From DATFVA01 sp963815785 (lineage in GTDB: Bacteria; Bacteroidota; Ignavibacteria; Ignavibacteriales; Ignavibacteriaceae), in contig CAWFHZ010000013.1 in NCBI GenBank assembly GCA_963815785.1, positions 62,001 to 126,000 on the forward strand: a DNA stretch of 64,000 bases. The letters are read 5' to 3'. How positions within the stretch are numbered: the first letter of the stretch is position 1; every line of letters begins with the position of its first letter. Position numbers and translations under genes: made by a program. A model generated the notes under the pieces. The model saw only the letters and a program-made list of their open reading frames with translations, did no database searches and was not told the origin of the DNA. Shown here piece after piece: positions 28,660-37,231 of this stretch.

Positions 28660-31286
28660 TACTTTGTATTACTTTTTTCTACTAGTTCCAGGTACCGCTT
28701 ATTATTGCGCAATGAATCCCACGTTGGATCAAGTTTAAGCACTGCAACTGAAATAGCATCTGTCGGCCTGTTAAGCAGCTCTTCAATTTTATCGAGAGCC
28801 AAATCATCTTCACCAATCATAGTATATATCTGCGCAAGATCGTACAAACGAAAAGTTCCCCGCCAGGCTTCTTTTGTTACCGGGAGCAGTTCGTATCCTT
28901 GTTTACCTTCTTTGATCGCATTTTGTTTATCACCAATACCGGCATAGCAGATTCCAAGTGAACTATATAATCTTGAATCTTCAGGATGTTGTTTTATTTT
29001 TTCCTGTATCACTTTTATTGCTGCCTTATAATGCTGATCAGCCTCCGTTTTGTTTTTCAGAAAACCATATGCTTGTGCGATATACAAGTCCTCAGGTTTG
29101 TAGTAATACTGACCATCTGTTTCTCCAAATCCTTTCATTTCCTTAATTGCATCGGGGTAATTGCGCTCTAAAATGTCACAAAGAAACAAAGTATTTCTGA
29201 ATAAATCTGAATCCAGCCCGATCTTTTTTCCCTGTGCGGTTTTAATTATTTCCCTGGCTTTTTTAGTATTCCCAGTTTCTCTTATAATGGTATTTGCTTT
29301 TAAATCATAAGCAGCAACAGCTTCCGGCGCAAGGTAAATTGCTTTATCGATAAAGGGATACGCATCTTTATATTTTCTTAACAAGTCGTAAGTCTCCCCC
29401 ATAGAAAAAACTATCATATAATCCTGAGGATTTATCTCGTAGGTTTTTTTCAGGTATTCAATTGTCTCCTCCATTTTTCCCTGTCTTCTTAAAACATAAG
29501 CAGTTCCGTTTAATGCATTTAAATTATTCGGGTTCAGGCGCAGAGCCTCATTGTATTGCTCAAGTGCAGAATCGTAATCCAGTACTCCGTGATAAAAATA
29601 ATCTCCCATTGCAGCATGAGCATCGGGCAAATCAGGATTTAACTGCAGAGCTTTTTCCGCGCTTAGCTTTGCTTTATCTAAATTATCTTTTGTGCGTTCA
29701 AAATAAGACCAGAACATGTTAGATCTCACAACCGATAACTGGGCATAAGCCTCTGCAAAATTTTCATCCATCTCTATAGCCTGCTGCAGTAATTCCAATG
29801 CAATTCGTGAATTCTTTTCATTTGTAATATCTTCAGCAAAGTACCTCGCTTTCAGAAAAAGATCGTAAGCTTCGGAATTGCTCGTTATATTACTTTCAAG
29901 AGATTTCTGTTCGGACTTAACGAGCTTCAGGTTCATAGCTTCGGCAACTGTTGATGCTATTTCCGACTGAAGCGTAAAGGCGCTTGAAAAATCTGCTTCA
30001 TAAGGTTTTGACCAGATCTGTGTGGCATTATCAAGGCTTATCAATTCCGGATTAACTCTTATTCGTTTTTTACCATTTAACTTTTCCCACTGAACTGTTC
30101 CTTCAAGTACGTATTGTACTCCGAGTTCTTTTCCGATTTCCTGCAATGATTTTTTAGTGTTCTTATATTGCATTGCACTTGCACGGGCTATAACTCCAAG
30201 TCCTGATAGCCCTGAAAGTTTACTCGTTATTTCACCAGTAATTCCATCAGCAAAATATTCATCATCAGAAGAACCTAAATTTTGAAAAGGAAGAACAACT
30301 ATCATTTTTTTAGAATTACTGATTTCAGTCTGTTCAGTTGAAGTTCTGTTAAAATAAAACCAGCCGCTTACAAGAAGTAGAATTAATAATGCAGCAGTGG
30401 CCCATATCCATTTTTTATTTCTACCTGCCTGGCTTTTATTTACAACGATTCGCGATTGAGATGAAGGTGAACCTGAATCTCCTTTTAATATTGTAAGATC
30501 AGAATTCATTTCACTAATATTGCTGTAACGTTCATCGGGATTTTTTGCTGTAGCTTTACTAATTATAGATTTTAGTTCTTCAGGTACTCCATTTATTTTA
30601 GGAAGTTCATCATTGAGAATTGAATATATAATTGCCTGCTCATATTCACCCTTAAATGGTGAAGTTCCTGCAAGCATTTCATAAAGTATTATGCCGAGCG
30701 CCCAGATATCTGTTCTTTGATCAACATTTTCTCCGCGTGTCTGTTCGGGCGACATATAAGCAGCAGTTCCAATTGTTGAACCAAATTTTGTTATTCCCGC
30801 TGAAGCTTTTGATTTTGCAAGACCAAAATCGACAATCTTTGCTTCACCGAATTTTGTAATCATTATGTTGGCGGGTTTAATATCCCTGTGAATTATTCCG
30901 CTGCTGTGTGCACGTTCCAGTCCGGAAGCAATCTGTAATGCAATATCAATTGCTTCCTCAATCCTGATTGCACCTTTACTGAGTTTCTTTTTTAAAGTTT
31001 CGCCCTCATAAAAAGCCATCGCAATAAACAGCTCTCCGTCATCAGTTTTATTGATATCATAGATAGTACAAATATTTGGATGATCAAGAGATGAAGCAGA
31101 TTTAGCTTCACTCATAAATCTTTTTTCTGCTTCTTCATCAGCAAGCAAGTGTGGCGGTAAAAACTTTAACGCAACTATGCGGTCTAGTTTTTCATCTTTG
31201 GCTTTATAAACTACTCCCATTCCCCCGCCGCCGGTTTTTTCAATTATGTTATACTGATATATTTTCTTTCCGGTCAGATCACTCAT
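28659..31286 (-). CDS. Ser/Thr protein kinase 10 (kinase-TM-TPR)
   Basis: First kinase of the block in transcription order, 875 aa, and the most divergent. The glycine loop is GGGGMG (19-24, Gly for the usual Glu), Lys41, H-R-D (133-135), V-D-F-G and Y-M-S-P-E-Q are present. The membrane helix is at 293-312. A domain of the TolB amino-terminal/COG5616 type follows (M-I-V-V-L-P-F-Q-N-L-G ... E-Y-F-A-D-G-I-T-G-E-I), then about ten TPRs, including N-P-N-N-L-N-A-L-N-G. It starts M-S-D-L-T-G-K-K-I-Y-Q-Y, like kinase 5 rather than the M-I-G-E group. It follows the small unknown gene by 27 bases. Intact. Confidence 0.92.
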   Translation of the reverse strand: MSDLTGKKIYQYNIIEKTGGGGMGVVYKAKDEKLDRIVALKFLPPHLLADEEAEKRFMSEAKSASSLDHPNICTIYDINKTDDGELFIAMAFYEGETLKKKLSKGAIRIEEAIDIALQIASGLERAHSSGIIHRDIKPANIMITKFGEAKIVDFGLAKSKASAGITKFGSTIGTAAYMSPEQTRGENVDQRTDIWALGIILYEMLAGTSPFKGEYEQAIIYSILNDELPKINGVPEELKSIISKATAKNPDERYSNISEMNSDLTILKGDSGSPSSQSRIVVNKSQAGRNKKWIWATAALLILLLVSGWFYFNRTSTEQTEISNSKKMIVVLPFQNLGSSDDEYFADGITGEITSKLSGLSGLGVIARASAMQYKNTKKSLQEIGKELGVQYVLEGTVQWEKLNGKKRIRVNPELISLDNATQIWSKPYEADFSSAFTLQSEIASTVAEAMNLKLVKSEQKSLESNITSNSEAYDLFLKARYFAEDITNEKNSRIALELLQQAIEMDENFAEAYAQLSVVRSNMFWSYFERTKDNLDKAKLSAEKALQLNPDLPDAHAAMGDYFYHGVLDYDSALEQYNEALRLNPNNLNALNGTAYVLRRQGKMEETIEYLKKTYEINPQDYMIVFSMGETYDLLRKYKDAYPFIDKAIYLAPEAVAAYDLKANTIIRETGNTKKAREIIKTAQGKKIGLDSDLFRNTLFLCDILERNYPDAIKEMKGFGETDGQYYYKPEDLYIAQAYGFLKNKTEADQHYKAAIKVIQEKIKQHPEDSRLYSSLGICYAGIGDKQNAIKEGKQGYELLPVTKEAWRGTFRLYDLAQIYTMIGEDDLALDKIEELLNRPTDAISVAVLKLDPTWDSLRNNKRYLELVEKSNTK

Positions 31287-31313
31287 TTAAATTGGCTTTC
31301 AATTTCTATCTTA

Positions 31314-31658
31314 TCAATTAATTGATTTATAAGAGAAGTAGAACACTTTATGAATTTTGCTTGTTATGAGATTATTCCCAAATTCAATACATAGACCAGG
31401 AGCAGCAATAATGTCTGTTTTTATTGCGCTTCCTCCCCAGGTACATCCGCGAATATTTATTTTATGAGGAGAAAGATTCTGTTTATCAAACCATCCACCG
31501 GATACCAGATATTCTCCCGACCCGGCTACTTTTATTACATACATAGAGTTTAATGTCTTTAGATAAACATGGTCACCTTTTTCAAGGCTTTGCTTAAATA
31601 TGGATAAATGTTTATCACAGCTTTCTGTTATGCTCTTAAGATCAAAACCAATTTGCAT
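31314..31658 (-). CDS. Small protein of unknown function in the kinase block
   Basis: A 114-aa protein I cannot assign. It has no signal peptide and no membrane helix. The first third is helical and charged; the rest looks beta-rich, with a conserved-looking centre G-C-T-W-G-G-S-A-I and then A-A-P-G-L-C-I-E-F-G-N-N. The two Cys residues could be structural. It lies between the ABM protein (50 bases) and kinase 10 (27 bases) on the same strand, so it is probably in the same transcript. Confidence 0.6.
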   Translation of the reverse strand: MQIGFDLKSITESCDKHLSIFKQSLEKGDHVYLKTLNSMYVIKVAGSGEYLVSGGWFDKQNLSPHKINIRGCTWGGSAIKTDIIAAPGLCIEFGNNLITSKIHKVFYFSYKSIN

Positions 31659-31708
31659 AATATTTTCAGAGATTATTTGTAATTGATTAATAATAGTTTT
31701 AATGAATT

Positions 31709-32464
31709 TTAATTAAATCCTTTTCCTGTAACCAGGTTATATTTTTCTACTTTCATATCCTCCGACGTTTTAATATTTGCATCGTATTCTTTTTCGAGAG
31801 ACATCTTCCACCTGTAAAATTGTGAGAAAGTATGCGATACTTTATCAACCAATTCATTAAATTTTCCACTACTTTCATACTGATCTGCATCTTGTTTGCT
31901 ATCCCAGATTGTCACTGAAATAAATCCATATTGATCCTGAATATTTTGGGTTAGATACGCATACTTGCATCCCGGAGTTGAAAGCAATGTGGGAATTATT
32001 TGATCGGCATATATTCTTTTAAATTCTTCTTCTTTTCCTTCCTGGATTGATAAGGAAACAATCCTCACATATAAACGGGAAGTATCATTGCCGACTGCTT
32101 CATTATCAGTTTTAACCTTTACATTGTATTTTTTAATTACTGGTTCTTCTGTTACCTGTTTGTATTCAAGTTCAAGATTTTCAGATAACTGAATTTTCCA
32201 TTCAGAAGAATTTTGAAGATACGGCATTATTTTGCCGAGTAACTCAGAATATATTCCCCCCTTTTCATAGCTTTCAGCCTGTTCCTGGGTGTCCCATAAA
32301 GTCAATGAAATAAATTCAGATTCTTCGGTCCCGTTTTCAATGAGACCCACAAACTTGCACCCGGGCATTTTTTGTAATCTTTCAATTACTTCTGTTTTAT
32401 AAGCATCACGAAAATCATCAATGTACTGGAGTTCTACATTTAATTGAACTAATCGCATAAACAT
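31709..32464 (-). CDS. Tandem ABM-domain protein
   Basis: A 251-aa protein made of two antibiotic-biosynthesis-monooxygenase (ABM) type domains. Each half begins with a beta strand of V-x-L-(N/S)-(V/I) type and a stretch ending in (K/T)-x-P-G-C-K-(F/Y), then (F/Y)-(I/G)-(S/F)-(L/I)-(T/S)-(L/V)-(W/T)-(D/I) and Q-(E/D)-A-(E/D)-x-Y-E (repeats at about 3-100 and 128-225). ABM dimers act as heme- or quinone-handling oxygenases or as dimerisation folds. No catalytic role can be read here; the fused pair could form an intramolecular dimer. A strong AAGGAG site precedes the ATG. It sits 34 bases after the STAS gene, in the signalling unit. Confidence 0.72.
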   Translation of the reverse strand: MFMRLVQLNVELQYIDDFRDAYKTEVIERLQKMPGCKFVGLIENGTEESEFISLTLWDTQEQAESYEKGGIYSELLGKIMPYLQNSSEWKIQLSENLELEYKQVTEEPVIKKYNVKVKTDNEAVGNDTSRLYVRIVSLSIQEGKEEEFKRIYADQIIPTLLSTPGCKYAYLTQNIQDQYGFISVTIWDSKQDADQYESSGKFNELVDKVSHTFSQFYRWKMSLEKEYDANIKTSEDMKVEKYNLVTGKGFN

Positions 32465-32498
32465 ATAACATCACTCCTTTCGGGAAATAATTAATGTT

Positions 32499-32828
32499 CT
32501 AAAAGCTATTTATCGCTTCTTCTACCGTGCTGTAGTTTTCAAATACCTGGTTAAGCTTCGTACTTGATAATTGTCCTTCAAACTTGGTAGAGATGTTTGC
32601 CAATTTAAGAATTCCCCCATTTTCTCTGACTTTTGTGTAGCTGCTTATTAAAATTCCAATTCCTGAACTATTAAAGGATTTAATGTTCCCGAGATCCAGG
32701 ATAATATTTTTTTTACCCTGTTCAATGAGGTTCTGAATTGTGCGATCCATTTGCTGTAACAATGAACCGCCGACAAGATTGCCTTTTAGTTCAAGTACTA
32801 TAACCCCGTTTTTTTCTTTTATATTCAT
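32499..32828 (-). CDS. STAS-domain anti-anti-sigma-like protein
   Basis: A 109-aa single STAS domain. The region I-I-L-D-L-G-N-I-K-S-F-N-S-S-G-I-G-I-L (about 41-59) contains the N-S-S-G-I-G loop with the Ser that anti-sigma kinases phosphorylate in SpoIIAA/RsbV proteins. In the classical partner switch the unphosphorylated form binds an RsbW-type kinase and frees a sigma factor. It lies 23 bases downstream of a GAF-PP2C phosphatase, the usual partner that removes this phosphate. No RsbW homologue is nearby, so the kinase may be elsewhere, or one of the adjacent Hanks kinases may act on it (speculation). Confidence 0.88.
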   Translation of the reverse strand: MNIKEKNGVIVLELKGNLVGGSLLQQMDRTIQNLIEQGKKNIILDLGNIKSFNSSGIGILISSYTKVRENGGILKLANISTKFEGQLSSTKLNQVFENYSTVEEAINSF

Positions 32829-32851
32829 TTATTCCTCAAATGTTCAAAACT

Positions 32852-34147
32852 CTATTTTGCACGTTTAATTATTAACATTGTAATATCATCTGATTGCAGA
32901 GCACCCCTGGTAAATACTTCAACTTCTTTAAATATTGCTTTAATTATATCTTCAGCTTTTAAGTGCAAACTTTTTCTGATGATTTCTTCCAGTCTTTCTT
33001 CTCCAAATTCATCTTCGTTAGAATTCATTGCTTCAGTTACTCCATCTGAAAAAAGGATAAAAACATCATCCGGAAAAAGTTCCACCGAATCTTCATTAAA
33101 AGAATAATCGGGCATCATTCCCACTACAATTCCGCCTTCACTCAGGCGAACCACTTTTTTTCCGGGAGAAAAAATATAGGGGTTATTGTGTCCGGCATTG
33201 CAGTATGTAATTTTATGCTCTTTGGTATTAAGGAGAGAATAGAACAACGTTGCATACCTGGTAGGATCAGTATTGTGATAAAGAATGTTGTTTGCAAATG
33301 AAACTGAATTCTTACATTCATTACCAATAAATGCCTGACCTCTTAAAGTTGCCTGCAGGTTTGCCATGAGCAAAGCAGCAGGGATCCCCTTACCTGATAT
33401 ATCTCCCAGGCAGAAAGCAAGTCTCCCGTCATTCAACGGAATGAAATCATAATAATCTCCGCCAACTTCCTTAGCGGGAATACTTTTTCCGGCAAATTCA
33501 TAGCCTTCAAAAACAGGAACTTCTCTTGGCAGAAGGTTTTGCTGGATATTCTGTGCAACCCGCATTTCTTCCTGAATGTGCATTAATGCCTGCTCCTCCT
33601 GATTGAGTCTGGCATTTTCAACAATCTGTGCAGATTGTGCAGCAATAATTGATAACAATCTCTGATCATTGGATGTAAAACCGGATTCATCACGTTTATT
33701 AAATACGGTAATTATTCCCGTCATTTTTCCTTTAAGAGTTAAAGGAACTCCAAGCAAAGACTTAATCGTAATTTGTTCATCGGCTGAAAGTTTGAAACGA
33801 TCATCGGTCTTTAGATCTGTAACAAGCAAAGGAGATTTATTTTTAAGCATCCAGCCGGTTAGCTGTGCATCAAGTCTGAATGGCAGAGAGCTTATAACAG
33901 AGTCCTGTTTTCTTATCATTGTGTGAAAAGGTTTATTCATATCCTTTTCATTAAGAAGCATTACTGCTCCCTGTTCAACTCTAAGATGTTTTACACATTT
34001 ATGAACTATCAGTTCAACAACCTTTTCAAGCGATTGGGTTGAACTGATGGCGGTGGCGATATCGTTCAGAATAGAAAGTTCTTCAACAGCAGCACGAAGA
34101 CGATTGTTTTCTTCCAGCAGCTGATCTATATTTTTTACTTGATCCAA
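32852..34147 (-). CDS. GAF-PP2C (SpoIIE/RsbU-type) protein phosphatase
   Basis: Ser/Thr phosphatase, 431 aa from the preferred start. A coiled-coil start (L-L-E-E-N-N-R-L-R-A-A-V-E-E-L) leads into a GAF domain (about 30-180) and a short helical linker (M-R-V-A-Q-N-I-Q-Q-N-L-L-P, the usual junction of RsbU-type proteins). The PP2C domain shows the metal-binding acids in G-G-D-Y-Y-D-F, G-D-I-S-G-K-G, L-F-S-D-G-V-T-E and S-D-D-I-T. The longer reading from TTG 34201 lacks a ribosome site; TTG at 34147 follows AAAGGA by seven bases. First gene of the leftward signalling unit. It should act on the adjacent STAS protein, with the GAF domain as input sensor. Confidence 0.92.
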   Translation of the reverse strand: MDQVKNIDQLLEENNRLRAAVEELSILNDIATAISSTQSLEKVVELIVHKCVKHLRVEQGAVMLLNEKDMNKPFHTMIRKQDSVISSLPFRLDAQLTGWMLKNKSPLLVTDLKTDDRFKLSADEQITIKSLLGVPLTLKGKMTGIITVFNKRDESGFTSNDQRLLSIIAAQSAQIVENARLNQEEQALMHIQEEMRVAQNIQQNLLPREVPVFEGYEFAGKSIPAKEVGGDYYDFIPLNDGRLAFCLGDISGKGIPAALLMANLQATLRGQAFIGNECKNSVSFANNILYHNTDPTRYATLFYSLLNTKEHKITYCNAGHNNPYIFSPGKKVVRLSEGGIVVGMMPDYSFNEDSVELFPDDVFILFSDGVTEAMNSNEDEFGEERLEEIIRKSLHLKAEDIIKAIFKEVEVFTRGALQSDDITMLIIKRAK

Positions 34148-34289
34148 CAGTATTTCCTTTAGAGTTATTTTAATAATAGGACAAAGGACAGACACACACA
34201 ACGAGAAGAAAGATTGTGGATTTTCTTCTTAAAAAGAGTCTTTATTTAGGAATAAAGGAAGATAGTCAGAATTTTACTTTAGATCAAAA

Positions 34290-34847
34290 TTAATATTTCC
34301 AGCATTCGGTTATATGGTCATTAACCATTCCGGCAGCCTGCATAAAAGCATAACAGATGGTTGAACCAACAAATTTGAAACCTCTCTTTTTGAGATCCCT
34401 GCTCATATTATCTGAGATTTGAGTTTTAGGCGGTATGTCTTTTAAGGATTTGAATTTATTTTTGATGGGTTTGTTATTTACAAACTGCCATATGTATTTG
34501 TTAAAACTTCCGAATTCTTTTTGTATCCTGAGAAAGGCTTTTGCATTAGTTCGGGCGGATTCAATTTTTAATCTGTTTCTTACTATCCCTTCATCTTTTA
34601 AAAGTGAGTTGATTTTTCTTTTACTGTATACTGCAATCTTGACTGGATCAAAACCATCGAATGCTTGCCTGAAGTTCTCACGCTTTCGCAAAATTGTAAT
34701 CCAGCTTAAACCTGCCTGGAATCCTTCGAGAATTAACATCTCAAATAATTTTCTATCATCATGCAATGGAGTTCCCCATTCTTCATCATGATATTTAATA
34801 TATAAAGGATCACCAGTGCTCCAGCCGCACCTATTTTTTTCTTTCAA
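34290..34847 (-). CDS. tag: DNA-3-methyladenine glycosylase I
   Basis: Base-excision repair enzyme that removes 3-methyladenine from DNA, 185 aa, the usual length. The zinc ligands are visible: Cys in N-R-C-G-W near the N-terminus, His in Y-H-D-E-E-W-G, and the C-terminal pair in N-D-H-I-T-E-C-W. The catalytic-pocket segment L-E-G-F-Q-A-G-L-S-W (about 41-50) matches the Tag family. It is on the same strand as the signalling unit but about 140 bases upstream, and looks unrelated in function. Divergent from the GH47 gene. Confidence 0.95.
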   Translation of the reverse strand: MKEKNRCGWSTGDPLYIKYHDEEWGTPLHDDRKLFEMLILEGFQAGLSWITILRKRENFRQAFDGFDPVKIAVYSKRKINSLLKDEGIVRNRLKIESARTNAKAFLRIQKEFGSFNKYIWQFVNNKPIKNKFKSLKDIPPKTQISDNMSRDLKKRGFKFVGSTICYAFMQAAGMVNDHITECWKY

Positions 34848-34921
34848 TTAAATTTCTCGTAAATTTTGTTTTTTATTAACTCGTAGAATTTAATAAATAT
34901 AATTAAACCTGTATCATATAT

Positions 34922-36281
34922 ATGAATAAAATATTTACTATCCTGCTTGTTCTTTTCACAGCAACTCACATACTTCCACAGGATTCTTCAGAAATAATAG
35001 ATAGAGCAGTACTTGCGGCAACAGTTAAACAGGAATTTCTCCACGCATGGAATGCTTATAAAAAATATGCCTGGGGTTATGATGAATTAAAACCATTGAG
35101 CAAAACAGGAACCAACTGGTACGGTGAATCATTTTTAATGACTCCCGTTGATGCATTCGATACTATGATTTTAATGGGATTGAAAGATGAAGCAAACGAA
35201 ACCAAAGAACTGATACTCAGCAAACTTAATTTCAACAAAGATATCTTTGTTCAGAACTTTGAAATAACAATTAGATTATTTGGTGGTTTGCTGACAGCAT
35301 ATGAATTTGACGGCGATAAAAGATTTCTTTCTCTCGCGGAAGACCTCGGAAAAAGATTACTGCCTGTATTTAATTCAAAAACCGGAATGCCGTATGTTTA
35401 TGTGAATCTTAAAACCGGTGAAACAAAAGATTCAATAAATAATCCTGCAGAAATCGGAACATTGATGCTTGAATTCGGAACATTGAGTAAGCTAACCGGC
35501 AATCAGGAATATTATAACAAAGCAAAAAATGCAATTGCACAGGTTTACAACAGAAGATCGAAAATTGGTCTGGTCGGAACAACAATAAATGTTGAAACAG
35601 GTGAATGGCAGAACACAGAAAGCCACATCAGCGGAATGATAGATTCCTATTATGAATATCTGCTTAAAAGTTGGTTGTTGTTTGGTGATAAAGATTTTAA
35701 AGTAATGTATGATTCAAGTATTGCATCCGTAAATAAATTTCTACCTGATACATCTGATGGAAGATTGTGGTATGGCAAAGTTGAAATGAACACAGGCAAT
35801 TTTACAAACACAACTTACGGGGCACTTGATGCATTTCTTCCGGCAGTTCTTAGTCTTGGCGGAAATTTAAAACAAGCCGAAAAATTACAGGAATCTAATT
35901 TTTTTATGTGGAAACATTTCGGAACAGAACCGGAGGAGTTCAATTACAAAACCATGGAAATAACTTATCCCAATTATGTGTTGAGACCGGAGAATGTTGA
36001 ATCAGCTTACTACCTTTATTTCATTTCACAAAAGATAAAAAATACCTTGATATGGGGAAATATATGTCCTTCAAAGCATAATTGATAATTGCAGACTTGA
36101 TGAAGGTTATACTGCGTTAAAGAGTGTTGTTACAAAAGAAAAAGCAGATAAAATGTATAGTTTTTTTCTTGCAGAAACTTTAAAATATCTTTACCTGCTT
36201 TTTACGGATAATCAGGCACTGGATTTCAATAGCGTAATTTTTAACACTGAAGCCCATCCATTAAAAATGAATTTTAATTAA
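34922..36281 (+). CDS. GH47-type alpha-1,2-mannosidase, secreted, frame broken twice
   Basis: Exported glycoside hydrolase of family 47, about 453 aa after repair; the family cleaves alpha-1,2-linked mannose. A signal peptide (I-F-T-I-L-L-V-L-F-T-A-T-H-I-L-P) precedes A-W-N-A-Y-K-K-Y-A-W-G-Y-D-E-L-K-P, then the GH47 core with T-P-V-D-A-F-D-T-M, R-P-E-N-V-E-S-A-Y-Y-L-Y and the C-terminal calcium-site motif N-T-E-A-H-P-L. The frame is lost at AAAA 36030-36033 and at AAA 36073-36075. Adding one A at each restores D-K-K-Y-L-D-M-G-K, S-I-I-D-N-C-R-L-D-E-G-Y-T-A-L-K and the true end at 36281. Both look like missed bases in A runs. GH47 is mainly a eukaryotic family, which makes this notable. Confidence 0.85.
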
Positions 36282-36455
36282 CTATACTGCCTGTTGAAGC
36301 TGAAAAAAATAATGACCCAAATAATACGGCCAGAGTATTATTCCCAGTACGGCGTTCCAGAAAGTCAGATTTAGAAATCCGATTGAGAACAACCAACCCA
36401 TTAACCAGAAAACACCACAGGCACCATTATTAACATTTACTTTTTTGTCGCTCAT
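36282..36455 (-). CDS. Small membrane protein, 57 aa
   Basis: A short ORF with a good GGAAG site before its ATG. A polar start (M-S-D-K-K-V-N-V-N-N-G-A-C-G) is followed by two hydrophobic helices (about 15-31 and 33-53), then F-F-Q-L-Q-Q-A-V. Trp and aromatic residues cluster at the membrane edges. It converges with the GH47 gene and its stop is directly adjacent to the GH47 stop. Family not recognised; a helical hairpin in the inner membrane is the simplest reading. Confidence 0.6.
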   Translation of the reverse strand: MSDKKVNVNNGACGVFWLMGWLFSIGFLNLTFWNAVLGIILWPYYLGHYFFQLQQAV

Positions 36456-36615
36456 CTTTACTTCCCGAATTTAGTTTAAAGTATACCAAAAACTTACCCA
36501 ATCATATCCGGAGAGGCAAGAAAAGATTTGAGATTGAATAGTACTGAGGTAAAAGAAAGTAAATAACCAGTAGAATGAAGTGGACCTGGTTTACAAGTTT
36601 ATTTACAATAATTTT

Positions 36616-36644
36616 AAAATGCCGGATTATCTTCCGGCATTTTT
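36616..36644 (-). terminator. Intrinsic terminator
   Basis: ATGCCGGA (36619-36626) and TCCGGCAT (36633-36640) form an 8-base stem with a 6-base loop, with A and T runs on its two sides. It lies 27 bases past the stop of the leftward HEAT-like gene. Confidence 0.75.
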
Positions 36645-36670
36645 CTTAAACAAACATTAGGAAAGTGTAC

Positions 36671-37108
36671 TTAAAAATCCAGGAAGTATGTTGTATTATG
36701 GATAGTGTGATAAGTGTAATAAAGGTTTTTGCTGATAGTTCTAACTTTGCTACTCCTATCAAACTTTGCTGAACCTCTAAGTCCGTAGATTCCTATACCA
36801 CTGTCAATACTATACAGTGCAACAGCTGCAGCAATTCTTTCCTTTTCTGTAGTTCCGGAATCCAGCATTTTCAATAGAGGCACTAAGGAACCGGAAAAAT
36901 CCTCCGGTTTAACAATCGCATTATCTATAACCTGCTTAATTACAACAGCAGAACTTGTTCTTACACCGATATTATCAGAGTTAATTCCGTGTACAAGATT
37001 CTCAATTACAGCATTTTTATTAGTTTCAGTTTTTGAATCAGCCCCGGCAGCCAGTATTGGGGCAATCAGCAAGGAGGAGAGCAAAAGTATTAGCATTAAT
37101 GATTTCAT
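36671..37108 (-). CDS. Secreted HEAT-like protein
   Basis: An exported 145-aa protein of unknown role. Signal peptide: M-K-S-L-M-L-I-L-L-L-S-S-L-L-I-A-P-I-L-A-A, cleavage near residue 21. The mature part has amphipathic helices with spacing like HEAT repeats (V-R-T-S-S-A-V-V-I-K-Q-V-I and R-I-A-A-A-V-A-L-Y-S-I). The end is rich in Tyr and His. The ATG at 37120 is rejected because GGAGG (37114-37118) sits five bases before the ATG at 37108. Followed by a terminator. Confidence 0.65.
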   Translation of the reverse strand: MKSLMLILLLSSLLIAPILAAGADSKTETNKNAVIENLVHGINSDNIGVRTSSAVVIKQVIDNAIVKPEDFSGSLVPLLKMLDSGTTEKERIAAAVALYSIDSGIGIYGLRGSAKFDRSSKVRTISKNLYYTYHTIHNTTYFLDF

Positions 37109-37231
37109 TTCAGCCTCCAAAGTTTTGTTTAAAATAATTGCTGAGAGGAAACTAAAAAGTAATAACAGTATTGTCCATTCTTTTTGTATGAAAGGATTAA
37201 TGAGTAATTGAGTTGCAGATATTAAGGTTTA

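Noticed and set aside
34204..34229. Hairpin AGAAGAAA/TTTCTTCT upstream of the PP2C gene as a terminator or regulatory RNA.
   Set aside because: The stem is all A-T/G-A runs of low stability, has no T run in the right place, and could be chance in AT-rich DNA.
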